Shown here: in pieces, positions 16,795-24,778 of the stretch
Layout: the number at the start of each line of letters is the position of its first letter
Numbering within the stretch: position 1 is the stretch's first letter
Assembly: GCA_003247135.1 (NCBI GenBank)
Contig: QKAW01000057.1
Location: 1 to 64,000, forward strand
Length of the DNA: 64,000 nt
Source of the DNA: Spirochaetales bacterium
GTDB lineage: Bacteria > Spirochaetota > Spirochaetia > DSM-2461
Reading direction: 5' to 3'
Program-made: the position numbers and the translations under genes
Notes under the pieces: generated by a model
Told to the model about the DNA's origin: nothing
Database searches by the model: none
What the model saw: the letters and a program-made list of their open reading frames with translations, nothing else

Positions 16795-16819
16795 CAAAGT
16801 CAAACACTTTTTTTATGTT
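16791..16819 (+). promoter_or_regulatory. Promoter of the GNAT pseudogene
   Basis: TTGACA (16791-16796), 17 bp, TATGTT (16814-16819). TTTGAC-AAA-GTCAAA (16790-16804) is a dyad over the -35. It starts where the 10-bp repeat ends. Confidence 0.5.
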
Positions 16820-16843
16820 AGTAATAAATAGGACAAAATAATC

Positions 16844-17353
16844 ATGGAAAATATAATTATTATAGAAGCTAAATCAGATGATGCAAAAGCAGTTCTTGAT
16901 TTTAGATATAAAGTTTATGGAGAGACTGAGTATTTATTAAATACATCTGAAGAGTTTAATCATAAAGTTGAAAAGCAGGAAATATTTCTTCGTGATACTG
17001 AAAAAAGGGTTACTGGATGTTTTTTTTTGCTCTTAATGGTGATATGGTTGTTGGGATCGCTGGGCTTAACTGGACAAATAGTTCTAGAGTGCGTCATTAT
17101 GGTGAGTATGGAACTACTGTATTAAAGAGTTACTGGGGAAAAGGTATTGCAACAAATTTGTTTAGCCATATATTGAAAGAAGCACCAAATTGCAAAATAG
17201 AAAAGATTGGACTTGAAACATCTGAAATGAATGAATCAGCCTTAAAATTATATAAAAGACTTGGTTTTGTTGTGGAAGGAAACTAAAGTTGATGCATTTA
17301 AAATTAATGATGAATTAACTAATGTTATAGTTATGGGAAAGAGGTTGGTGTAA
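16844..17353 (+). pseudogene. GNAT acetyltransferase, two frameshifts
   Basis: Three pieces in different frames make one GNAT protein. Piece 1 (from 16844) ends in a T9 tract at 17020-17028. Piece 2 carries the acetyl-CoA loop region (SYWGKGIATNLFSHIL) and the ALKLYKRLGFVVEG end. Piece 3, after an extra A near 17279, reads TKVDAFKINDELTNVIVMG and stops at 17353. Ten Ts in the tract would join pieces 1 and 2. The second lesion is outside a long tract, so simple phase variation cannot restore the gene. Confidence 0.8.
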
Positions 17354-17476
17354 CACAGTAATCATTGAAATTTTAATTTAACTGACCGGTTTTCTGAACA
17401 CTTTCAGACCATAACAAAATGTAAAGAAAACACTCAATGAACAATACTCTAACTGACCATAAAGAAAAATATATCT

Positions 17477-17759
17477 GCAGAAGAGGAGTTTATTTTCGAC
17501 CTGCAGCTTTCTCTTGCAAAGAGGGAAATTAAACTCCTGTCTTAATTTCCGGGCTCATTATAGAGAGAGCCAAGATAGGAATTAAAAAAGCCAGGAATCC
17601 GGAAAACACATAGGCCGTCCTTTCGGATCAACTAAACTGACAGAACAACAAAAAAACAAAATTTATGCTTTTCTATCCTTGGGAGAAAAAAAGAGCACAA
17701 TCGCAAAAGTAGTTGGTATTAGCAGAACAACGCTATGTCATTATTTAAAATCTTTATGA
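17477..17759 (+). pseudogene. Serine recombinase (resolvase/invertase) C-terminal remnant
   Basis: The best piece is 17613-17759: GRPFGSTKLTEQQKNKIYAF, then LSLGEKKSTIAKVVGISRTT and a final LCHYLKSL. This is the HTH tail of a resolvase/invertase, with the GRP linker, the LT-E-Q helix and the GISRTTL recognition helix. Upstream in other frames are EEEFIFDLQLSLAKREIKLL and ERAKIGIKKARNP, which fit the end of the catalytic domain and the long E helix. The catalytic Ser part is missing. The tail overlaps the KAP gene's 3' end by 19 bp. 17354-17476 holds nothing else I can name. Confidence 0.75.
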
Positions 17760-20188
17760 CTTTTTACAATATGCATCATTTCTTCATAAAAACTTTTCGT
17801 ATGGTCACTGGAAAAATTTAATAATTTGTCCAAGACTTCTAATTTCTCTTCTAAATCAATATAGTCAAGTAATCCATCTTTAAATAATTTTACTCTTTCA
17901 TCTTTTTTGAATAGCATATCATTCCTTTCAACAACAAATGCAGGAGTTAAAATATTTAAATATTCCTTTTCTGTAATGAATTGTAGCATATTTTTATCAT
18001 TATCACTATACGAATCATATTCTGTATTATTTATTTCTACATACCACTGATAATAATTTTTTATATAATTTTTAGCTTTAGTAATAAGTTTATTTTCAAA
18101 GTCATTTGTAGGAACTTCAGAACTATCTATTTTAGAAAATCTATCTTCTAAAGATCTAAAAATGCTGTTTATAATAATTATTCTAAATAATGGATCTATT
18201 TCTGATGAATTAATATATTTATCAAACTCAATTAGTAGTTCATTTTTTACTGATAGAATACTAGAGCTATTAAAGAAATAAGTGTAAATATTACCGCAAT
18301 GTGATTGTAATTTATCAATATCAATTTTTTTTGATTTTTCATTCAACAACTTTAATAAGCTCATTTTATTTATAATGTCTGTTTTATCTTTAGAAAACTC
18401 AAGGATGTATTTAAATTGTTCCTCCTGGATACTTTTGAATGCAGTATTATTAAGATCACATATAACTGATTCAAATGTGGTCTCTTCTTTATAAAACTTT
18501 TCAATAATTTTTTTACACTCATACACCAGTAGATTTGAAATACTAAGTGAAAAGGTTGAAAAATTTTCTAAATAAAAATAAATATTTTCGTTGAAAGTAA
18601 TTTCATCTTCGGAAAAACTACTTTTAAAAAGAATTTTAAATAATTCTTTTAAATCATCATTCTCAAAAATCATTTTATATTCTTCTTTTTGTGAAATCAT
18701 TCTATTAATTTCATTTTCTTTTTTATCTACAATTTTATCTTCATAATATACAGCGGTCCTGGCTATTCTATCATAATCATAAATATCCTTTAGTCCTTTC
18801 AAATAGCTTGTGTCAGTATTTAAATATGAAGGATATTTAAAAACTATAATATTAATTTTTATAAATTGTTCTATATTTAGTTTCATTTCATCTAAATATT
18901 TAAAATGATAACTATTATTGGTATGCTTACTTATTATTGATTTTATTTGACATGTATAATTTCTATATTGTAAATCTAGTACATTTAACTTCGATATATA
19001 TTTTTTTATATCTCGAATATTATCAAAATATTTGTAGATTTTGTAACTTTCAATATGTTCTTCTGATACTTTAAAAATTACTCCCTTATAGTTTTTTTTT
19101 AATAATTTTTTTACTATGTGTTTTTTTTGATCATCATGTAAGGGTGGTATAATTCTTTCAAACTGAAAAAATTTCTCTAAATAGTCTTTATCTTTATTAA
19201 TAACTTTTAAAGTGTTTTCTTTATCAAAAGCAGTCACATATATAATATTTGAAAATCGTGCAGAATTTCTAATGATTTTTAAAACAGCATATAATTCTTC
19301 TGCATCTAATCTATCTAAATCATCAATAAAAACTAAAATTTTTTTATTATAGCTTGCTAAATATTCATCTATTTTTATATAAAAATCATTCTGATTATCA
19401 TAATTAAAGAGAGAGTTTAAAATGTTATTAGTACTAATTATTGTAGAAATATATTTGTTAACTATTTTTTCAAGATAATCATCCTCAAAATTATTAATAA
19501 GAAGATTAAAAAAAGTTTTTATTATGTGATCAACTGATGAACATCTCCAAGGATAAAAATTAATTATGTCATATTTAATATAATCGCTAAGTGAATTTTT
19601 TACAACATTTATAAAACTTGATTTTCCACAACCCCATCTCCCTGTTATTGCAATGCTTAAACTTTTTCCACTGTAGTCTTCAAGTATTTCTAAAAACGAT
19701 TCTAATAATATAGAAAAATCTTCTCTTAAATCTTCTTCTATATTATTTATTTCTAAGTCCTGAGAAACAATACTAGTACTATTTTCACCAGAATTTTTTC
19801 TTCTTTTCTTTATAATCAAGGATATTTTATATGTGGAAACAAATAATACAATTATGAATATAGATGTATAAAATGATTTATTAAAATATAAGTCTTTATT
19901 TTGTATAATATCCCTAATTTCATATACAGATTTGAACATATAAAAACAGAATAAAATTACAGAGTAGTAAAAATACTTATTATTTATAAAGCTAAAAGAC
20001 AATAAAATAATTAGACATATAGGGATTATATAATAAATTGCATTTGAAGGTGTGGCGCTAATGATATTATTTATAATAGTATCGACTTTTTTTAATCCAA
20101 AAATATATGTATTAATACCCTTTGAATAAATACAAGTAATAATGAATAAAATTGCTAGTATGATTTTATTTCGATTTGTTAAGTTCAA
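17741..20188 (-). CDS. KAP-family P-loop NTPase with four membrane spans
   Basis: An 815-residue protein. Hydrophobic segments at about 8-22, 51-68, 72-86 and 107-126 come first, then Walker A GRWGCGKS (183-190) and Walker B ILVFIDDLDRL (284-293) with the double Asp typical of KAP NTPases. The membrane spans inserted next to the P-loop domain are also a KAP feature. The C-terminal half is a large Lys/Glu/Asn-rich helical region without known motifs. KAP proteins include phage T7 exclusion protein PifA, so defence is possible, but no partner gene is present. Start TTG at 20188 with AGAGGA ahead. It is even more AT-rich than its surroundings and is flanked by broken genes, which suggests acquisition. 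Confidence 0.85.
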   Translation of the reverse strand: MNLTNRNKIILAILFIITCIYSKGINTYIFGLKKVDTIINNIISATPSNAIYYIIPICLIILLSFSFINNKYFYYSVILFCFYMFKSVYEIRDIIQNKDLYFNKSFYTSIFIIVLFVSTYKISLIIKKRRKNSGENSTSIVSQDLEINNIEEDLREDFSILLESFLEILEDYSGKSLSIAITGRWGCGKSSFINVVKNSLSDYIKYDIINFYPWRCSSVDHIIKTFFNLLINNFEDDYLEKIVNKYISTIISTNNILNSLFNYDNQNDFYIKIDEYLASYNKKILVFIDDLDRLDAEELYAVLKIIRNSARFSNIIYVTAFDKENTLKVINKDKDYLEKFFQFERIIPPLHDDQKKHIVKKLLKKNYKGVIFKVSEEHIESYKIYKYFDNIRDIKKYISKLNVLDLQYRNYTCQIKSIISKHTNNSYHFKYLDEMKLNIEQFIKINIIVFKYPSYLNTDTSYLKGLKDIYDYDRIARTAVYYEDKIVDKKENEINRMISQKEEYKMIFENDDLKELFKILFKSSFSEDEITFNENIYFYLENFSTFSLSISNLLVYECKKIIEKFYKEETTFESVICDLNNTAFKSIQEEQFKYILEFSKDKTDIINKMSLLKLLNEKSKKIDIDKLQSHCGNIYTYFFNSSSILSVKNELLIEFDKYINSSEIDPLFRIIIINSIFRSLEDRFSKIDSSEVPTNDFENKLITKAKNYIKNYYQWYVEINNTEYDSYSDNDKNMLQFITEKEYLNILTPAFVVERNDMLFKKDERVKLFKDGLLDYIDLEEKLEVLDKLLNFSSDHTKSFYEEMMHIVKSHKDFK

Positions 20189-20231
20189 TATATTCCTCTT
20201 TACTCTTAAATAAATTTTTTTTCATCCAAAA

Positions 20232-20658
20232 CTAAATATTAGTATTTTTCATATTAATAAACCAGGTTATTTCATTCCAGTTTAAATCTCGAGATGTAAT
20301 CTTACAGCTTTTACGACGCCTAAGCTTAGATAGGTTACACTTTACCAGTAAATTAGGGAAAGACATACAATCATCCCAAAGTTCTATCATTTCTTCACTT
20401 TAATCATGCAACACCGGATTAATCATAGTTACAGGTTTGTCTACATTAAAACAAATAATTTTTTTTTAACCCAAGCTGAGGCGCTGCGATAGCTCTACCT
20501 GCTCCATATTTATTTCTGTAATCAACGACTGTCTTATGTAATTCATTAATTTCCGGTAGAAAGTCATTTAATTCAGAAAAATCTACATCTCCAGAAGTTT
20601 TATATAGTCTTTCATCGCCCAACAAAAGAATTTTATCAATGCTCAAAATAATCTCCAA
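20232..20658 (-). pseudogene. Peptide deformylase, frameshifted and truncated
   Basis: The first part (LLLGDERLYKTSGDV, then GAGRAIAAPQLGLKK) contains PDF motif 1. It shifts frame in a T9 tract (20459-20467 on the plus strand), then continues IICFNVDKPVTMINPVLHD, hits an in-frame TAA and goes on SEEMIELWDDCMSFPNLL, where DDCMS stands in for the EGCLS motif. It ends at 20232 with no HExxH metal site. So it has a frameshift, a nonsense codon and a missing C-terminus next to the KAP gene. It starts at a TTG (20658 or 20646); no ATG is present. Confidence 0.8.
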
Positions 20659-20824
20659 CTTTTTTATAAATATAATTTACTGCTATAAAAAATAGCCGTC
20701 TATATACGTAAGAAATAAAAGTTATTTAGTTTTCTGGTTTAAAGAAACTGCTGGTTGCTAGAATGATATATTCAGTTGATTGAAAAAAGTATTAGCAAGG
20801 ATAAAATATTTTTATGGAGTAATA

Positions 20825-21496
20825 ATGGATATTGGACAAAGAATATATGAACTAAGAAATAACATAGGGTTAACACAAGAACAATTAGCAGAAAAATTAA
20901 ATATCTCAAGACAATCTGTTACTAAGTGGGAAAGTAATAGATCTGCACCGGATCTCGATAGACTCATCCAATTAAGTAATTTGTTTGGAGTTACTATAGA
21001 TTTTCTGATTAAAGGGAAAAATGAATATACAAGAGGTTTAAATTTTGATCCTGAAGATTCAGGAGTAATAAAAACATTTTTATGCACTGCAAAAAAGAAT
21101 ACATATGCGGCACACGGTTCCGAGATTCAATCAACTCGAATAAATTCTCACGATTTATTTTATGAAGAGGGGAAGTTCTCATATTTAGATTCATATTTTG
21201 GTGGAGAAAATTTTATTGGGGAAGAAGTTTTATATATTAATAAAAGTGCTTATTGGTCTATGAATTATATGGGAAGAGTTCTTGATGATAATTTTTCTGG
21301 TGATTTTCTTAAGAAATGCTTATTAGCTGTAAATCCTGATAATCCATTTAGAGGTCCTGAAATATACTAGGATGGTAATTTTACATATCATTGTTCTATA
21401 AAAGGATCTTTTAATTGGTTTACTGGGGAAGAAGAAATCTTTTTCCAAAATGAAAAAGTCTATGAGTGTATTTTTCATGGAGGTATAATAAAATAA
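20825..21496 (+). pseudogene. XRE regulator with DUF5680 domain, interrupted by one TAG
   Basis: Residues 1-65 are a Cro/C1 HTH (MDIGQRIYELRNNIGLTQEQ, then ISRQSVTKWESNRS). Residues from about 80 are a DUF5680-type domain (NTYAAHGSE, HDLFYEEGKFSYLDSYFGG, FSGDFL, NPFRGPEIY). A single in-frame TAG (21368-21370) stops it at residue 181. The same frame then continues DGNFTYHCSIKGSFNWFTGE to HGGIIK and TAA at 21496, which is the normal end of this family. GGAG precedes the ATG at 20825. A truncated product retaining DNA binding could still be made. Confidence 0.75.
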
Positions 21497-21613
21497 AGAG
21501 TAAGTTATTTCTTTAATTTGGGTTGAATGTCTAACATTATCTGTATTATTTTCGCCATTCATCCCCACCCCTTGAAATGTTACTTAATTTAGCCGTAACC
21601 TAAAAGAATAATT

Positions 21614-21654
21614 AACAAGCCTATCTTAATTGGATTACATTTTTAGGCTTTGTT
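21614..21654 (-). terminator. Weak hairpin downstream of barrel gene
   Basis: AACAAGCCT (21614-21622) pairs with AGGCTTTGTT (21645-21654) apart from one bulge, with a 22-nt loop. It follows the stop of the barrel gene on the minus strand and is trailed by an AT-rich stretch. The rest of 21497-21664 shows no gene. Confidence 0.35.
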
Positions 21655-21664
21655 CCCTCACTGG

Positions 21665-22195
21665 TTAAAATGTATAGAGTATTGAAACCCCAAGTTTTAT
21701 CCGATCGCTAATAGTCGATAAGACTTTTTCATTACTTTGAGATAAAATAATAAAATTATAGCCAAAGTCCACAAAATATTTAAATTGATCGATTCTTTTC
21801 TCCAGGGAAATATTAGCACCTAATAACCCATTTAAATTATTCTGACCAACATTATCAACTGTTAAGTAAACAGCATTACTACCATTTATTCCAATGTTAA
21901 ATTTAAAATTATTTATGTTAAAAATTGAGTACGATAGGCATAAATTGGAGTTAAGGGTTGTAACTATTCTAGGTAATATAGAATCAGTAGTAGAGAAATA
22001 ATTTTCACTTGTATTTAATCCTAGTGATATATTTAAATTTTCAAAGTTATATAGTGTTATTATAGATAAATCACTAACTAACGCATACTGGTTGATAAAT
22101 TCAAAACTATCCTTAACACCAAAAGAGATTTCTGAAAAGATTGAAAAGTTTAAAAAAAATAAGGACAATACGATAAATTTTCGTAATTTTAACAT
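21665..22195 (-). CDS. Outer-membrane beta-barrel-like protein, solo paralogue
   Basis: A 176-residue protein closely similar to the one at 15402 across its length, including the signal peptide end (FSEISFGVK against FSEISLGVK) and the GQNNLNGLLGANISLEK stretch. Here no lipoprotein gene accompanies it. Strand-like amphipathic segments and a terminal hydrophobic strand suggest a small outer-membrane barrel. GGAG lies 12 bases before the ATG, a little far. A duplicated copy moved within the accessory region is the simplest account. Confidence 0.7.
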   Translation of the reverse strand: MLKLRKFIVLSLFFLNFSIFSEISFGVKDSFEFINQYALVSDLSIITLYNFENLNISLGLNTSENYFSTTDSILPRIVTTLNSNLCLSYSIFNINNFKFNIGINGSNAVYLTVDNVGQNNLNGLLGANISLEKRIDQFKYFVDFGYNFIILSQSNEKVLSTISDRIKLGVSILYTF

Positions 22196-22612
22196 TTATT
22201 AATATCTCCATTCAATTAAAAATTACTGAATCTCAAAAAAGATACACTGTATATTTCCTCTTGAGTTGAAACGGAAACTGATAATTTATATAGCATTTTC
22301 ATGTTTACACTATTTAGAAATTATAACTTTATAAAATTTTTTCCTGATTATTTGATTATATTTGATAATTCAAGGAAGTGTCAAATATATTTCTATTGTC
22401 GATTTATTTAGTAAGTGTAACTAGTTTAATATTATTATGATTTATTGTTAAAAATACACCAGTATTAATGATGCAGGTATTTTTTTGAAAATCTAAAAAT
22501 ACTGGTAATTGATGAATCTCTTAATTAAAGTACCCCTACAGTAATCTTCTACAAACCCTGTACTGCGTGATAGAATTAAATTATACTCACCGTTCATTGT
22601 TCGGGAGATTGA
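22196..22612. other. Intergenic region without a recognisable gene
   Basis: 417 bp of AT-rich sequence. It has one clear inverted repeat, ACCAGTATT (22458-22466) with AATACTGGT (22498-22506), too widely spaced for a standard terminator. A variant of the TTTGATTTTAT theme appears near 22350, but I see no tandem array. Confidence 0.5.
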
Positions 22613-23100
22613 ATGAATAGAGACTTTACAATAGATTCTCAAGTTAAACTGATACAAATTACTCAAATTGATAGCAAACTCGTTACTGAGATTAAGGGAG
22701 TTTTATCAGACGAAAATGTACATAGATATCTACCATTTAAATCTTCACCAAATGAAACAGAAGTCATAACCTTTTTAAACCGAATTATGGGTGCAAAAGC
22801 TATTCTCTGGGGTATTGTATTTAACAATGATTTTATTGGGATAATAGATTTAATCAATATAGATAAAGGTTCAACATATCTTGCATATTTTATAGCTCAA
22901 AAGTATCAGGGGCGAGGGATAATTTCTTCAGCAATAAGTCATGTTACAAAATTTGCTTTTAATATGCTGAATTTGACTGAAATTAAAGCTTCTATAGTAT
23001 CGCGTAATATTGCCTCTAGACGAGTCCTGGAAAAAAGGTTAATTTTGATGGTATCGATGACGTAGTTCAGTTATATATTTTAAAAAAGTGTAAGTTATAA
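22613..23100 (+). pseudogene. GNAT acetyltransferase (RimJ/RimL type), 3' frameshift
   Basis: The main frame from ATG 22613 carries an N-terminal HRYLPFKSSP segment, a central WGIVFNNDFIGIIDL strand pair, the acetyl-CoA loop AQKYQGRGI (about residue 97) and the ASRRVLEK helix. At an A6 tract (23031-23036) the frame shifts and would end at 23065; one more A restores KVNFDGIDDVVQLYILKK and a stop at 23098-23100, the expected family end. It may be partly active. A deleted copy lies at 24211. Confidence 0.7.
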
Positions 23101-23382
23101 TGAAAATCAAACAGCATTAGATATATCAATCGGAAATAAATTTATGATTGCATAACTATATTAAATAAGGCTTATCAAAACCTTAAAATTGTTAACTGAG
23201 GAACTTTACGCATATATTTGGGCAAGATACTACTTGTAAAAAACTTTTCTGTTGGAGGTGTTTTCCTGTTATCCATTATTGAAGAATGTTTATCCTAGAA
23301 CTTCAGTAGCATTTTTCTCAAAGGATCAACTCTTACTAGTTAATGAACTTTATTGTATTCTCAATGAATGGAATTAGTAATA
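23101..23382. other. Intergenic region without a recognisable gene
   Basis: The bases after the GNAT stop encode a seven-codon stub (ATG at 23100) that matches the start of the small membrane protein at 24537, so the ancestral pair was GNAT plus small ORF. The rest of the stretch shows no coding signal I can support. Confidence 0.45.
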
Positions 23383-23419
23383 AACTTGAGAATTGACCTC
23401 TCAAGTTAAAAGCTATAAT
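23383..23419 (+). promoter_or_regulatory. MNT-HEPN promoter with perfect 9-bp operator dyad
   Basis: AACTTGAGA (23383-23391), seven bases, TCTCAAGTT (23399-23407). The centre holds TTGACC (-35, 23393-23398); TATAAT follows at 23414-23419 after 15 bp. The ATG is eight bases beyond, so the message should be leaderless. Placement suits autorepression by the antitoxin or the complex. Confidence 0.65.
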
Positions 23420-23427
23420 ATTTACTT

Positions 23428-23727
23428 ATGACTTTAAGTGACACACCACAGCAATTTCATAAAGATATCTCAAGTGCAGTATCCTATTTAAATTCATTAG
23501 GGTTAGATGAAGTTTATTTATTTGGATCTTTAGCAAAAAATGAAGCAACTAATGATTCAGACATCGATATAGCTGTTAGGGGTATACAACCAAAAGATTT
23601 TTTCACGGTTTACGGAGAATTGCTCATGAGATTATCTCATCCTGTAGATCTTATTGATTTAGATCTGCAATCATCCTTTGGGGAGAAACTCGCAAATAGT
23701 GGTGAATTAAAAAGAGTATATTTATGA
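23428..23727 (+). CDS. MNT-domain nucleotidyltransferase antitoxin (MntA-like)
   Basis: A 99-residue minimal nucleotidyltransferase. The signature LFGSLAKNEATNDSDIDIAV (about residues 32-51) has the GS and DxD residues that bind ATP and metal; PVDLIDLD near residue 74 gives the third Asp. In HEPN-MNT toxin-antitoxin pairs this protein adds AMP to the HEPN RNase and silences it. The gene overlaps the next one by four bases (ATGA). It appears intact while its partner is broken. Confidence 0.85.
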   Translation: MTLSDTPQQFHKDISSAVSYLNSLGLDEVYLFGSLAKNEATNDSDIDIAVRGIQPKDFFTVYGELLMRLSHPVDLIDLDLQSSFGEKLANSGELKRVYL

Positions 23728-24140
23728 CCTTCGATGAAAGAATTGAAGCTGAAATCACAAATATCAGAACTGAACTGGAAATAGTACAGATACTAAATAA
23801 AAAGCTTAATTCAAAATTATCATTAGATTGTATCGAGGTAAGAGCTGCTGCATTATCGTTAATATCCATTTATAACGGAGTCGAAAAGGTCTTAGAAAGA
23901 ATTATCAAAGCAAAATATACCTTCAGTAGTAGTTCAAATTGACATGTAGAACTCTTAAAATTTTCAAGAGATATGAATATAATTAGTGAAAGTGTTTATA
24001 AAAACTTAAAAAGTTATTTAGCTTTCAGGCATTTTGTAAGACATGCTTATAGTTTTGAGATAAATTCAAAAACTATAGAATCTGTACTTACGATGGTTCC
24101 TAATTTAATAGAAAATTTTATACAAGAATTATCCTATTAA
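23724..24140 (+). pseudogene. HEPN (HepT-like) RNase toxin with in-frame TGA
   Basis: 138 codons of one frame with TGA at codon 73 (23940-23942). Before it: MTFDERIEAEITNIRTELE and the helix ending IYNGVEKVLERIIKAKY. After it: HVELLKFSRDMN, then the RNase motif RHFVRH (R102-x4-H107) and a final helix, stop at 24140. Relatives have Trp at the TGA position (WHxxLL), so TGG to TGA is the likely single change. The Arg/His active site would be lost in the truncated 72-residue product. Confidence 0.75.
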
Positions 24141-24210
24141 ATACCATCCCAAACTATATATTTATACTTCAGGCAATAAATTTTTTTATTACTGAAAATA
24201 AATTGCTAAT

Positions 24211-24537
24211 ATGTTACAGTATACAAGATTAAATATTTCTCTGTTGATTCAATCATACTTAACAATAGATAAACTGATACAAATTACTCAAATTGACAGC
24301 AAACTCGTTACTGGGATTAAGGGAGTTTTATCAGATGAGAATGTATACCGATATCTACCATTTAAATCTTCACCAATAACTCATGTTACAAAATTTGCTT
24401 TTAATATGCTGAATATGTCTGAAATTAAAGCCTCAGTTGTATCGCGTAATAGTGCCTCTAAACGAGTCCTGGAAAAAAGTTTAATTTTGATGGTATCGAT
24501 AGTTCAGCTATATATTTTAAAAAGGAGTAAGTTATAA
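24211..24537 (+). pseudogene. Deleted duplicate of the GNAT at 22613
   Basis: From about 24261 the sequence matches 22640-23100 closely (KLIQITQIDSKLVTGIKGVL). A clean 186-bp (62-codon) in-frame deletion after KSSP removes the core including the acetyl-CoA loop, and the 3' end carries the same A-tract frameshift plus a 5-bp deletion. The original start codon is gone; the open frame begins at an unrelated ATG (24211). The stop overlaps the next gene (TAATG). Confidence 0.75.
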
Positions 24538-24695
24538 TGAAAAACAAGCTATTTTTAATTGCTGGTGTATGTTTTTATGCTGCATCAATCGTCTTTTTTC
24601 TGACTTTGACAGAGAATAAAGTTATTTTCATGAGTGCTTTTGCTACAATTGGAACAGCTTTTATTGTTTTGTATAATACAAGGAAAAAGAGCTAA
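24537..24695 (+). CDS. Small membrane protein, 52 aa
   Basis: The product begins MKNKLFLIAGVCFYAASIVF and has two hydrophobic helices (about 4-22 and 29-46) and a basic tail ending TRKKS. AAGGAG lies ten bases before the ATG. It directly follows the GNAT remnant (TAATG overlap), and a stub of the same start follows the other GNAT copy, so the two were a pair. Function unknown. Confidence 0.55.
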   Translation: MKNKLFLIAGVCFYAASIVFFLTLTENKVIFMSAFATIGTAFIVLYNTRKKS

Positions 24696-24725
24696 ACACT
24701 AAACAGTTGTAATTATAATAAAAAA

Positions 24726-24756
24726 GGCTGTTACAACTTTTACTTTTGTAACAGCC
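24726..24756 (-). terminator. rpsD terminator
   Basis: Perfect 11-bp stem GGCTGTTACAA / TTGTAACAGCC with a 9-nt loop. On the minus strand it is followed by TTTTTTATT, a standard intrinsic terminator for rpsD. Confidence 0.9.
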
Positions 24757-24778
24757 CACAATAATTTGAAAACAGTTA

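Noticed and set aside
17020-17028. Phase-variable GNAT gene
   Set aside because: The T9 tract alone would suggest it, but a second frameshift downstream means that slippage there cannot restore the protein.
23940-23942. TGA read as tryptophan throughout the genome
   Set aside because: TGA is used as a real stop in the window (MarR gene at 5068, antiporter at 7912-7914) and tryptophan is encoded by TGG in intact genes.
17741-24140. A complete multi-gene phage-defence system
   Set aside because: KAP and HEPN-MNT are defence-type proteins, but they are separated by broken unrelated genes, point in different directions and the HEPN effector is interrupted. I keep them as separate observations.
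14723-24695. Chromosomal integron cassette array
   Set aside because: Small unrelated accessory genes and spirochaete integrons made this tempting, but gene orientation is mixed, gaps differ in length and I found no repeated attC-like sites or integron integrase.
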